64,000 nucleotides of DNA from Roseomonas sp. GTDB lineage: Bacteria; Pseudomonadota; Alphaproteobacteria; Acetobacterales; Acetobacteraceae. Below the pieces are notes generated by a model. That model made no database searches, was not told where the DNA came from, and saw only the letters and a program-made list of their open reading frames with translations. The position numbers were made by a program, and so were the translations under genes. The first letter of the stretch is position 1. Every line of letters begins with the position of its first letter. Location of the stretch: the NCBI GenBank assembly GCA_031180725.1, contig JAPSLO010000004.1:372001-436000 (forward strand). Direction: 5' to 3'. Below are positions 17,145 through 25,807 of the stretch, one piece after another.

Positions 17145-18116
17145 TCAGTCCAGCCGCGCCCCGGCAGCGCGCACCACGCCGGGCCAGCGCGGCACGTCCG
17201 CGGCCAGGCGCGCGGCCAGCGCCTCCGGCGTGCCGGCCACCACCCCGAAACCCTGCGCTGCCAACTGCGCGGCAACCTCGGGCTGCGACAGGATGCGCCG
17301 CACCTCCGCATTCAGCCGCGCGATGATGGCCGGGTCGGTGCCTGCCGGCGCCAGCAGTCCTTGCCAGGAGACGACCTCGAGGCCCTCCAGCCCGCTCTCG
17401 ATGAAGGTCGGCACATCGGGCAGGGAGGGCGCGCGCGTGGCGGTCGTGACGGCCAGCGCGCGCAGCCTGCCGCCGCGCACATGCTCCGTCACCGCCGGCA
17501 GGGTCAGGGAGACGGCATCCAGATGTCCCGCGATCAGATCCTGGATGGCCGGGCCGCCGCCGCGATAGGGCACATGCGTCCATTCCGCGCCGCTGCGCGT
17601 CTTCAGCATCTCCGCCGCCAGATGGCCGATGCTGCCATTGCCGGGCGAGCCCAGGCTGATCGGGCTGCGCCGCGTCAGCGCGGTGAAGTCGGCCAGCGTC
17701 GCCGCGGGCAGATTCGGCCGCACCACCAGCACCTGCGCGGTGCGCACGGTCTGGATGTTCGGAGCGAAGTCGCGCAGCGGGTCGAAGCCGACGCGCGGGT
17801 AGATGGCCGGGTTGATGGCCAGGCTGTCCCAGCCGGCCAGCAGCGTGTGGCCATCGGGGCGGGCGCGCGCCACCGCCTCGAAGGCCAGGTTACCGCCGGC
17901 GCCGGCCTGGTTCTCCACGACCACCGGATGGCCCAGCACCTCACCCAGATGGCGGGCGATGAGCCGCGCCAGTGGGTCCACGCTGCCGCCGGGCGCCACC
18001 GGCACCAGCAGGCGGATGGCACGGTCCGGCCAGGGCTGCGCCAGGGCGCCTTGTGCCGCGCCAGACGCCGTGCCTGCCGCCATGACAGCTAGAAGGCTGC
18101 GTCGCGAAAGGGTCAT
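17145..18116 (-). CDS. Bug/TctC-family tripartite tricarboxylate transporter receptor
   Basis: 323 residues with a Tat-like signal peptide (SRRSLLAVMAAGTASG). Bug-fold motifs are present: LLVPVAPGGSVDPLARLIA, then VVENQAGAGGNLAFE, then THVPYRGGGPAIQDLIAG. It should be a periplasmic binding protein for a small carboxylate. No TctA/TctB membrane genes are nearby, as is common for this expanded family. It lies 19 bases downstream of the dioxygenase gene. Confidence 0.92.
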   Translation of the reverse strand: MTLSRRSLLAVMAAGTASGAAQGALAQPWPDRAIRLLVPVAPGGSVDPLARLIARHLGEVLGHPVVVENQAGAGGNLAFEAVARARPDGHTLLAGWDSLAINPAIYPRVGFDPLRDFAPNIQTVRTAQVLVVRPNLPAATLADFTALTRRSPISLGSPGNGSIGHLAAEMLKTRSGAEWTHVPYRGGGPAIQDLIAGHLDAVSLTLPAVTEHVRGGRLRALAVTTATRAPSLPDVPTFIESGLEGLEVVSWQGLLAPAGTDPAIIARLNAEVRRILSQPEVAAQLAAQGFGVVAGTPEALAARLAADVPRWPGVVRAAGARLD

Positions 18117-18135
18117 TGTCGCCGTCTCCTTCAGC

Positions 18136-19011
18136 TCAGGCCATCGGCGGGGCCGAGCCTTTGACCTGCGTGCGGTACATCACGCGCCGTGCCGCAGGGT
18201 CGAAGGGATCGCGGCGATGCATGGTGTTGCGGTTGTCCCACAACACCAGGTCGCCCTTGCCCCAGCGATGCCGGTAGACATGTCGGGACGCCGTAGCCTC
18301 GGCCCAAATCTCGTCCAGCAGCGCGTCGGATTTGCCCAGCTCCATGCCCTCGATCCAGGCATTGCGGCGCCGGCCGAGATAGAGCGCCTCCCGCCCCGTT
18401 TCCGGATGGCGGCAGACCAGCGGATGCAGCGTGCCAGGCGAGTCACGTGGATCATCCGTGGGCACCACGCCGGCGCGCAGGAAGCCGCCGCTGTTGTAGG
18501 TGCCGTCATGGTTCACGCGCAGCCCGCGCAGCCGCGCCTGCATACTCGCCGGCAGCGCCTGCCAGGCCGCATGCATGCCGGCGAACCAGGTGTCGCCGCC
18601 CTCATGCGGGATTTCCGCAGCATAGAGCAGGCTCGCCTTTGGCGGCTGCGGCAGATAGGACATGTCGGTGTGCCAGCTCGCCTCGCCCGCGCCCAGGCTG
18701 CCGATAGGCTGGCCATCCGGGCCGAGCACATTGGAGACAATGTAGATCTCCGGCAGGCCCTCGACGAAGCGCCGGCCATTCTCCTGCACGGGCGCGTGGT
18801 CCAGCTCGCCGAAGCGCCGGCTGAAGGCGATCAGGTCCTCATGCGCCAGGCGCTGGCCGGGGAAGATCAGCACGCTGTGCGTCAGCCAGGCCTCGTAGAT
18901 AGCCGTGAAGAGCGTGTCATTCACCTGGCGCAGATCCAGGCCCGGCACGGATGCACCGACGGCTGCCCCGGTGGGCACGACACGGAGTTGGGAAGCGTGA
19001 TCGAGAGGCAT
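18136..19011 (-). CDS. TauD/TfdA-family Fe(II)/2-oxoglutarate dioxygenase
   Basis: 291 residues. The iron ligands are visible as the HxD in ASWHTDMSY and the distal His in WDNRNTMHRRD; the 2-oxoglutarate-binding Arg is probably in RRVMYRTQVKG. Family members oxidise taurine, aryloxyacetates or similar substrates. The adjacent Bug receptor and permease remnant suggest a small organic acid or sulfonate as substrate, but the sequence does not identify it. The start is preceded by GGAAGGAAA. Confidence 0.88.
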   Translation of the reverse strand: MPLDHASQLRVVPTGAAVGASVPGLDLRQVNDTLFTAIYEAWLTHSVLIFPGQRLAHEDLIAFSRRFGELDHAPVQENGRRFVEGLPEIYIVSNVLGPDGQPIGSLGAGEASWHTDMSYLPQPPKASLLYAAEIPHEGGDTWFAGMHAAWQALPASMQARLRGLRVNHDGTYNSGGFLRAGVVPTDDPRDSPGTLHPLVCRHPETGREALYLGRRRNAWIEGMELGKSDALLDEIWAEATASRHVYRHRWGKGDLVLWDNRNTMHRRDPFDPAARRVMYRTQVKGSAPPMA

Positions 19012-19036
19012 GGTGGTTTCCTTCCGGCTTCGTGGT

Positions 19037-19622
19037 TCAGCGTTGCAGGCCCCAGCGGCGGACGGTGCGGCGCTCCAGCAGGCTGAAGAGCACGCCTTCC
19101 ACCAGCAGGCCGATGGCGATCACGGCGAGGAGGCCGGCGAAGACCTCCGGGATTTCAAGCGCGTTGCGGCGTTCGGCGATGAACCAGCCGATGCCGCCGG
19201 AGCGGGAGGAGGCGCCGAAGACCAGCTCCGCCGCGATCAGCGTGCGCCAGGCGAAGGCCCAGCCGATACGCAGCCCCGCCAGGATGGCCGGCAGCGCCGC
19301 CGGGGCCAGGATGAAGGCCACCAGCCGCACGCCGGAGAGGCCGAGATTCTCCCCCACCCGCCGCAAAGTGGGCGGAATGGCGCGCACGCCGCTATGGGTG
19401 TTGAGCGCGACGGCCCAGAGCACCGAATGGCGATGACGAAGACCAGACTCGGCGTGCCGATGCCGAACCACAGTAGCGCCGGCGGCAGCAGCGCGATGGC
19501 TGGCAACGGGTTGAACATGGCCGTCAGCGTGGCCAGCACATCGGAGCCGAAGCGGCTGGCGATGGCCAGCACCACCAGCACCGCCGCCACGGTCAGCCTG
19601 GCGACATAACCCATCGCCAGCA
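19037..19622 (-). pseudogene. ABC transporter permease remnant (SsuC/TauC-like), N-truncated and frameshifted
   Basis: Two frames together encode the C-terminal two thirds of a SsuC-type permease. The first (19622 to ~19431) has FNPLPAIALLPPALLWFGIG and ends at VFVIA. The second (~19430 to 19037) resumes at HSVLWAVALNTHSGVRAI and includes ILAGLRIGWAFAWRTLIAAE. Adding one G to the GG at 19429-19430 would restore a single frame. The N-terminal ~100 residues are missing and are replaced by Bug sequence. Confidence 0.85.
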
Positions 19623-20445
19623 CCTGAAGCGAGGCGGCGGGCAGCAGCACACCCCGGGTGCTCGGCACATCGAAGCCCGGCGCGACCGTTTCGGCGAAGC
19701 TCGGCACATCCGGCATGGCGGGGTCGCGCCGCAGCGTGGAGACACCGAGCGGGCGCAGGCGGCCGCTGCGTACATGATCGGTGACGGCGGGCAGGGTGAT
19801 GATCATCGCCTGGATCTGTCCGGCCAGCAGCTCGAGCGTGGCGGGCCCTCCGCCGCGATAGGGCACATGCAGGACCTGCTGCGTGCCGGTGGCGGCCTGC
19901 AGCATCTCGCTGATGATGTGCGCGATGCCGCCATGGCCGGGGATGCCAAGCGTGGTGCCTGGCGCCGTGCGCGCGGCGGCGATGTAGTCCTGCACGCTCC
20001 GCAGCTTGCTGTCCGGGCGAGTGACCAGCAGCTGCGACGCCGCGATGGTCAGCATCACCGGCTTCAGCCGCGGCCGCAGCAGGCCCTGCGCGCGACCATA
20101 GAGCAGGTCGGAGACGACCAGCCCGTCACCCGAAGCGACCAGTGCGGTAAGGCCATCGGGCGCGGCGCGGCCGACGACGGCGGAAGCCAGGCGGCCACCC
20201 GCGCCGCCATTGTTCTCCAGCACCACGGGCACGCCGAACCAGTCCTGCAGGATGGGCGCGGCCGCACGCGCGTGGATGTCCTGCGTGCCACCCGGCGCGG
20301 CGCTGATCACCACGCGCACCGGCTGCGTCGGGCGCCAGGCACTGCCCGCCGCGCGCAGCGGACGCGCCGCGACAAGGCCGCCGATTCCTGCCATCACCGC
20401 GCGCCGCGAGGCGGTCGGGGGAAGTCGCAAGCGGGGCTGCTTCAT
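19623..20445 (-). pseudogene. Truncated Bug-family receptor fused in frame to permease remnant
   Basis: About 274 residues of a Bug receptor: signal region with SRRAVMAGIGGLV, then VVISAAPGGTQDIHARAAAP, LENNGGAGGRLASA, HVPYRGGGPATLELLAG and GFDVPSTRGVLLPA. It then runs, without a stop, into permease sequence near 19623. The C-terminal ~50 residues of a normal Bug protein are absent. The junction position is estimated from loss of Bug-like sequence and may be off by 20-30 bases. The start at 20445 has GAGGAGA upstream, so the chimera could still be expressed. Confidence 0.8.
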
Positions 20446-20996
20446 CCAGTCTCTCCTCGTCAGCGAGGAGCCTGACCAAATGCGCCGCCCGAATCAACAT
20501 CAATCCTATAGGAATTATATATTTCCTTGCCGATAGGCGACGAGAGAAGATCTTCGTCTTGAGAACGGTTCGAGGGGATACGATTGTCGCCTCGCTCGGC
20601 CGGACGATGCGCAGCGTCCATCCTGCGGCATTGAGCGGCACTCTCCGCGCCTTACGGCAGCCCGCCAGCCTTGTCCTGGGATGCGCTTGTGCTCCGCTGG
20701 CCGGCGGCATCGCAGCGGAGCGACCGGGCCTCTTCTAAGTCTCCGGCCCCGGAGATGTATGTTGGGGGGTCTCCCCGCGCCTTGACCGGCAGCCAGCGCG
20801 GTCAGTCCTGCTGATGCCGAAAGGGGCACGAACGATGTCAGACGCCGGGATCGGGTCGGCATCGGCGGCGGATCTGAAGACGGCGGAGCCGCTGGTTGCG
20901 GAGCAACATCCATCGGACCGGCGGCGCTGTCGCTGGAGCCCGAGCTGGCCGAATGCGACTACGGCCTTCCACCGTCATGCGATGGGCGGCCCCGGT
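20446..20996. other. Noncoding or decayed stretch
   Basis: About 550 bases with no recognisable gene on either strand. Apparent open frames here have no family-like motifs. The first ~80 bases are AT-rich and include a palindrome upstream of the Bug chimera. The rest is probably eroded sequence between two degraded genes. Confidence 0.5.
20504..20513. promoter_or_regulatory. Perfect palindrome TCCTATAGGA upstream of the Bug chimera
   Basis: A 10-base perfect palindrome (near-symmetric also in the flanks AAT/AATT), about 60 bases upstream of the start at 20445, next to an AT-rich TTATATATTT tract. It may be an operator for a regulator that is no longer adjacent. No second copy was noticed in the window. 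Confidence 0.3.
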
Positions 20997-21104
20997 GATG
21001 CCGTAGAGCGCCCGTGCGTTGTCGGGCATGATGCGGTCGCGCACGGGGCGATCCGGCGCCCAGTCCAGCACCAGATGGAGCAGATCGCCGTCCTTCGGCA
21101 TCAC
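20997..21104 (-). pseudogene. C-terminal fragment of an amidohydrolase (TIM-barrel, PDC-hydrolase-like)
   Basis: Thirty-six codons read VMPKDGDLLHLVLDW then APDRPVRDRIMPDNARALYG. This matches the usual C-terminal end of amidohydrolase-2 proteins (…DGDLL…WAPDE…RILVDNPARLYGF). There is no room for the rest of the gene, since the enolase gene ends 51 bases upstream. It is a leftover of a deleted or disrupted gene. Confidence 0.6.
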
Positions 21105-21154
21105 ACGGCGCAGTCGGCCTGGCTTGTTCTCAGCCTGAACCCCCGTGCCGGCGA

Positions 21155-22327
21155 TCAGAGGTCGCCCAGCGTGAAATCCGCCCGAAGGAAGGGCGCGACA
21201 TGCGCCTCCACCAGGTCAACTCCCAGCCCCGGGCGATCCGGCACCGCCAGGCGGCCGTTGCGCACCTGTGGTTCCAGCGGCGCATCCACCAGGCTGAAAT
21301 GCGCCGGCACTCGGAAGGGGTAGAGTTCCTGGATCAGCAGGTTCGGGATGCAGGCATCCAGCTGCAGCGCGGCGGCGGTCGCCACCGGACCGGCGCAGAG
21401 ATGCGGCTGCACCCGCATGTTGTACATCTCCGCGATGGCCGCAATCTTCTTCGTCTCCATGATGCCGCCCACCGTGCCGATGTCCGGCTGCACCACGGCG
21501 CAGGCGCGCAGTTCGAACAGCCGGCGGAATCCATAGCGGGTATAGAGTCGCTCGCCGGCCGCGATAGGCACCTGCAGCCCCTCCGCGACGAGCTTCATGG
21601 CATCGGGGTCGAAGGGATCGACCGGTTCCTCCAGGAAGGTGAGGTCGAATTCCTGCAGCCGCCGGCCCAGCCGCAGGATGGCGTCGGTGGTCAGCTCGGC
21701 GCTCATATCCACCATGACGTCCACCTTGGGGCCGACCGCATCGCGCACTGCCTTCACCCGCGCCACCGCCAGATCCTCGAAATCGCGGTCGAATTCGCGG
21801 CGAGAGACATGGGCGAAGATGCCGTTCGGATGGTTCCGGATCGGCGTCGCCAGCGGGTAGAACTTGATGGCGTCATAGCCGGCCTTCAGCGGAATCTCCG
21901 TCGCGCGCGCCGTCTCCTCTGGCGTCACAGCCCGGAAGGACCAGCCATTGGCGTAGCAGCGCACCTCCTGGCGATAGGCGCCGCCCAGCAGTTGGTACAC
22001 CGGCACGCCCAGCGCGCGGCCCTTGATGTCCCACAGCGCCGTCTCGATGGCGCTGATCGCGGCATAGATGATCGGCCCGCCACCCTTGGCCCAGAAGGTG
22101 TGGTCGTAGAGATCGCTCCAGATCGGCTCGATCGCGCTGGCATCGCGGCCCAGCACGATCTTCCGCAGCATCTCCTCCAGGATCGCTGCCGCGCCGGATG
22201 CGCCGATGCCATAGGCCAGCGCGGCCTCGCCCAGGCCGCAGATGCCCTCGTCGGTCCAGAGGCGAAGGATCAGCGGCCGGCGGCCGTCCACTTCTGCCAG
22301 GTAGATCTGCGCGCGGGTGATCTTCAT
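21155..22327 (-). CDS. Enolase-superfamily (mandelate racemase/muconate lactonizing) dehydratase
   Basis: 390 residues. There is an N-terminal capping domain and a C-terminal barrel with metal ligands in VDVMVDMSAELTTD (Asp), FLEEPVDPFD (Glu) and PIAAGERLYTRYG (Glu), plus a catalytic-type His in RVQPHLCAG. The pattern is that of galactonate/gluconate-type sugar acid dehydratases of the MR group. The start overlaps the upstream FAD oxidase stop (ATGA), so it is the last gene of the long leftward operon. The substrate is unknown. Confidence 0.88.
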   Translation of the reverse strand: MKITRAQIYLAEVDGRRPLILRLWTDEGICGLGEAALAYGIGASGAAAILEEMLRKIVLGRDASAIEPIWSDLYDHTFWAKGGGPIIYAAISAIETALWDIKGRALGVPVYQLLGGAYRQEVRCYANGWSFRAVTPEETARATEIPLKAGYDAIKFYPLATPIRNHPNGIFAHVSRREFDRDFEDLAVARVKAVRDAVGPKVDVMVDMSAELTTDAILRLGRRLQEFDLTFLEEPVDPFDPDAMKLVAEGLQVPIAAGERLYTRYGFRRLFELRACAVVQPDIGTVGGIMETKKIAAIAEMYNMRVQPHLCAGPVATAAALQLDACIPNLLIQELYPFRVPAHFSLVDAPLEPQVRNGRLAVPDRPGLGVDLVEAHVAPFLRADFTLGDL

Positions 22328-23442
22328 GCGGCGGTCTCCAGGAAGCGGTCGATGCGGAAGGCGTCCAGCGGAATGTCGGTGCGCCCGTCCAGCACCAGCT
22401 CCGCCATGATCGCACCGATGCCGGGGCCGAGCTGGAAGCCATGACCGGAAAAGCCAAAGGCGTGGAACAGGCCCGGCGTCGTGCGGCTGGGACCGATCAC
22501 CGGGATGCGGTCCGGCATCTTGCCATCGATCCCGCTCCAGGACCGGATGATGTTCACGCCGGCGAGCGCCGGCACCAGTTCCACCGCACGCCGCAAGGTC
22601 TGCAGCGTCACCTCCGGAAGTGGTCGTGACCAGGGCACGGCGGGGTCGCTCTCGCCATGGCCGCCGCCGATGATGACATTGCCCCGCCGGATCTGGCGCA
22701 GATAGACATTGCCGCCGACCACGCCGAGGTTCGGCTCGATGAAGTACCGCACCGGCTCGGTCACGGCCATGTTCGGGCTCAGCGGCACGACGGGCACCGG
22801 CTCGCCGAAACGGGCCGCCAGCGCGCCCCCCCAGAAGCCGGCCATGTTCAGCAGCACTGGCGCTGCGAAACTGTCCCCGCCAGATGTGCGCAGATGGAAG
22901 CGCGTGCCGTCATGCGCGTGTTCCACTACCTCCGCATGCTCGCGGATATCGGCACCGGCAGCACGCGCAGCACGGGCGAGAGCCGGGACCAGCAGGCGGG
23001 GATTGGCCGATCCATCCTCCGGCGCGAAAGACCCGGCGACGACCTTGGGGCCCAGCCAGGCATATTCCTGGTGGATGGCGTTGCGCCCGATCATGCGCAG
23101 CGGCAGGTCATATGCCTTCGCCACGTCCAGATAGGCGATGAGCTCCGCTTCCTCAGCCTCATCGCGCGCCAGCTTCAGGTGGCCGGTCACCTCGAATTCG
23201 GCGTCCGTGCCGATCAACTCCTTCAGCCGGCCCCAGATCTCGCGGGACCGGCGGGCGATGGGGAGCTCGGCGGGGTGGCGACCCTGCTGGCGCACGCCGC
23301 CATAGTTCACGCCAGAGGCCTGCCCGCCCACCAGGCCGCGTTCCAACAACACGACGCGCAGGCCGCGCTGGGCCATATGCAGCGCCGCGGAACAGCCCGC
23401 ACCACCGCCGCCCTGAATCAGCACATCGCAACTGGTGGTCAT
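22324..23442 (-). CDS. FAD-dependent amine oxidase/dehydrogenase, HcnC/SoxB-like subunit
   Basis: 372 residues from the ATG at 23442, which overlaps the upstream stop; the open frame extends further but those residues lie inside the previous gene. The FAD motif is CDVLIQGGGGAGCSAALHMA, and the D-amino-acid-oxidase-like C-terminal signature is FHAFGFSGHGFQLGPGIG. It fits the small FAD subunit of the HcnABC/opine oxidase/D-hydroxyproline dehydrogenase family, which oxidises C-N bonds. Its partner subunits are the next two upstream genes. Confidence 0.88.
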   Translation of the reverse strand: MTTSCDVLIQGGGGAGCSAALHMAQRGLRVVLLERGLVGGQASGVNYGGVRQQGRHPAELPIARRSREIWGRLKELIGTDAEFEVTGHLKLARDEAEEAELIAYLDVAKAYDLPLRMIGRNAIHQEYAWLGPKVVAGSFAPEDGSANPRLLVPALARAARAAGADIREHAEVVEHAHDGTRFHLRTSGGDSFAAPVLLNMAGFWGGALAARFGEPVPVVPLSPNMAVTEPVRYFIEPNLGVVGGNVYLRQIRRGNVIIGGGHGESDPAVPWSRPLPEVTLQTLRRAVELVPALAGVNIIRSWSGIDGKMPDRIPVIGPSRTTPGLFHAFGFSGHGFQLGPGIGAIMAELVLDGRTDIPLDAFRIDRFLETAA

Positions 23443-24821
23443 GCGGCCTCCGCCGCCGGGGCGATGGGGATAGGCTTCACCGGGGGCTGCCCGCGCAGCC
23501 GGCCAACCTCCGCCACGTCGCGCCCGAGTTCGGCGGCCAGGATCTCCGCGGCCGCGGCGCCGCAGATGCGGCCCTGGCAACGGCCCATGCCGACGCGGGT
23601 GAAGGCCTTGGCGCGGTTGACCTCCGGCGCCGGGCCGGTGGCGGCCTCGGCCCGTGCGGCGGCGCGCAATTCGCCGGCACGCAGCCCCTCGCAGCGGCAG
23701 AGGATGGTGTCGTCCGCCATGGCGCGTGCCAGCGCTGCGGGGAAGGGAAAGGCGCGCTCCAGCGCCGTGCGGAAACGGGCCTGGCGCGCCAGCCGCGCAT
23801 CCAGTCGTGTCACCTGCGCCGCATCCACGCGGTGCCCGGAATCCTCCAGCAGGGCCAGCGCCGCGCGTGCGCCGGCAATCTCCGCCACCTCCGCCCCGCC
23901 GATCCCGGCGCCGTCGCCGGCCAGATAGATGCCCGGCACCGGCGTGCGGCCGGCGGCGTCGCGCTGCGGCACCCAATTGTGCTGCTGCGCATCGAAGCGG
24001 AAGGGCACGGCGGCCAGGTCCGCCAACTGCGCCTCCGGCTTAAGACCCCAGCCCATGCCCGTGGCGTCGCAATCCACATGATGCGTCCGCCCCGCGCTAT
24101 CGCGCCAGGCGACGCCGGTGACGCCATGGGCCGTGCCCTCGATGGCCAGCGGCGTGATACCTTCGGCAATCCGCACGCCTCGGGCGCGCAGCCAAGCCGT
24201 ATAGTAGAGCCCCTTGGCAAAGGTCGTACCGCCGCGCAGCAGGCCGGGCGCAGCCATCGCCTTGGTGGCAAAGGGCGTGGTGTCCAGCACCGCCGCGACC
24301 TGCGCGCCCGCCTTCGCATACTGATAGGCCACCAGCCACAGCAGCGGTCCGGTGCCCAGGAACACCACACGACGCCCGATGCCGCAGCCCTGCGTCTTCA
24401 GCGCGATCTGCGCCGCCCCCAGCGTCGTGACGCCCGGCCATGTCCAGCCGGGGATGGGGATGACGCGATCCATCGCCCCGGTGCAGAGGATGGCGGCGTC
24501 ATAGGCCAGCTCCGCTTGGCGCCCGCGATGCAGCGTGCTGAGCCGCTGCGCGCCGGGCCGAAGGTGCCAGACCAGCGTCTCCGGCCGCCAATCCGTGCGC
24601 GGCTTCAGCGCATCCAGCGCGGCATGCAGCGCGGTGGCAGGCCCGGCCTCGAAACCGTACAGTTTCCCGGGGTCGCGCAGCAGGCCGGGCGGTGGCCGCT
24701 GATAGATGCGCCCGCCACCATCCGGCGCCTCGTCGATCCAGACCGGGGTCAGGCCGGCGGCGACCAGCGCCTCCACCGCGCGCACCCCGGCGGGTCCCGC
24801 GCCGACCACTGCGACCCTCAT
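23439..24821 (-). CDS. FAD/NAD-binding oxidoreductase with BFD-type [2Fe-2S] domain, HcnB/OoxA-like
   Basis: 460 residues from the ATG at 24821 (MRVAVVGAGPAGVRAVEAL). There is a pyridine-nucleotide-disulfide-type fold with a second glycine motif (VVFLGTGPLLWLVAYQ) and a C-terminal BFD-like domain with cysteines in ILCRCEGLRAGEL and GMGRCQGRICG. Together with the flanking genes it forms the three-part HcnABC/opine-oxidase-type complex. Overlaps with both neighbours are ATGA. Confidence 0.88.
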   Translation of the reverse strand: MRVAVVGAGPAGVRAVEALVAAGLTPVWIDEAPDGGGRIYQRPPPGLLRDPGKLYGFEAGPATALHAALDALKPRTDWRPETLVWHLRPGAQRLSTLHRGRQAELAYDAAILCTGAMDRVIPIPGWTWPGVTTLGAAQIALKTQGCGIGRRVVFLGTGPLLWLVAYQYAKAGAQVAAVLDTTPFATKAMAAPGLLRGGTTFAKGLYYTAWLRARGVRIAEGITPLAIEGTAHGVTGVAWRDSAGRTHHVDCDATGMGWGLKPEAQLADLAAVPFRFDAQQHNWVPQRDAAGRTPVPGIYLAGDGAGIGGAEVAEIAGARAALALLEDSGHRVDAAQVTRLDARLARQARFRTALERAFPFPAALARAMADDTILCRCEGLRAGELRAAARAEAATGPAPEVNRAKAFTRVGMGRCQGRICGAAAAEILAAELGRDVAEVGRLRGQPPVKPIPIAPAAEAA

Positions 24822-25093
24822 CCGCGGCTGACCTCCATGCCCGGCTCCGCCAGGGTCGCGCAGGCCCGCACGCGGCCGCGGCCCACCACCGTCACCCAGC
24901 AATCCTGGCAGGCTCCCATCAAGCAGAAGCCGGCGCGCGGCCCGTCCTCGAACTCGCTCTCCCGTAGATAACCGGCGCCAGCGGCCAGCAGCGCGGTCAG
25001 CAGCGTGTCGCCCTGTTGCGCCTCGATCCGCGCGCCTTCCAGCGTCAGCGCGATGCGCGGGCGGGCATCGTCGCGCAGGCGCACCAGCTTCAC
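24818..25093 (-). CDS. (2Fe-2S)-binding subunit, HcnA-like
   Basis: 91 residues from a GTG at 25093 that overlaps the SDR stop (GTGA). Ferredoxin-type cysteines are in GFCLMGACQDCWVTV and RACATLAEPG. It is the small electron-transfer subunit for the downstream FAD proteins. The length matches HcnA/OoxX-type proteins. Confidence 0.87.
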   Translation of the reverse strand: MKLVRLRDDARPRIALTLEGARIEAQQGDTLLTALLAAGAGYLRESEFEDGPRAGFCLMGACQDCWVTVVGRGRVRACATLAEPGMEVSRG

Positions 25094-25785
25094 AGCATGT
25101 CCTCGTGCCGGCAATTCACCAGCAGCTCTGCGACGGTGGCGTTGTTGGGCAGGCGCAGCACCGCCTCGATCAGCGCGGCGATATCCTCGGGTCGCGACAT
25201 CGCATCGCGGGAAACCTTCGTGACATGCGCCGTCATGTCCGTGTTCACGAAGCCCGGGCAGATGGCGGTGGCGCGAATGCCATGCTCCCAGCCCTGGCGC
25301 CGCACTTCCTGCGTCAGCGCCATCACCGCGAACTTGCTCATCGCGTAGCCCAGATTGTCGTTGCGCACGCGCTTGCCGGACAGCGAGGCGATGTTGACCA
25401 CCCTGCCCTCGCCCGCCGCCACCAGGTGCGGCCAAGCGGCGCGGATCACGCGCATGGGCCCCTTGGCGTTGACGGTCCACATGCTGTCGAAAGCACTCTC
25501 ATCGGTGTCGAACAGTGTGGCGCGTGGGTTGATTCCGGCGGCATTGACCAGCGCGTCGACACGCCCGTACCGGGCGATGGTGGCCGCCACCCAGGCCTCC
25601 GCGCTGCCCGGCGCAGCCGCGTCGAAGGCATCCGCCGTCAGCGCCGGATGCGCCGGCAGGCGGGATGCATCGCGCACGCCCGCGCTGACGGTATAGCCCA
25701 CGGCCAACAGGCGCTCCGTCACGGCGCGGCCGATCCCGCGCGCCGCGCCGGACACCATCACGACACGGCCCTTCGGGTCCATCAT
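25090..25785 (-). CDS. Short-chain dehydrogenase/reductase
   Basis: 231 residues from the ATG at 25785, preceded by GAGGAG. The SDR motifs are complete: cofactor motif SGAARGIGRAVTE, NAAG, catalytic Ser in NIASLSGKR and YAMSK (Tyr/Lys). The substrate is not evident. Its place between the ABC importer and the FAD complex suggests oxidation or reduction of a carbonyl or alcohol on the imported compound. Confidence 0.9.
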   Translation of the reverse strand: MMDPKGRVVMVSGAARGIGRAVTERLLAVGYTVSAGVRDASRLPAHPALTADAFDAAAPGSAEAWVAATIARYGRVDALVNAAGINPRATLFDTDESAFDSMWTVNAKGPMRVIRAAWPHLVAAGEGRVVNIASLSGKRVRNDNLGYAMSKFAVMALTQEVRRQGWEHGIRATAICPGFVNTDMTAHVTKVSRDAMSRPEDIAALIEAVLRLPNNATVAELLVNCRHEDML

Positions 25786-25807
25786 GCGCCTTGCTCCTCG
25801 GATCGTC

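Noticed and set aside
19429-19430. Programmed frameshift in the permease
   Set aside because: There is no slippery heptamer or supporting structure, and the gene already lacks its N-terminus. Decay or a sequencing error is more likely.
23443-23976. Upstream extension of the FAD oxidase frame by ~178 codons
   Set aside because: This part lies fully inside the HcnB-like gene in another frame and has no recognisable domain. The ATG at 23442 with an ATGA overlap is the sensible start.
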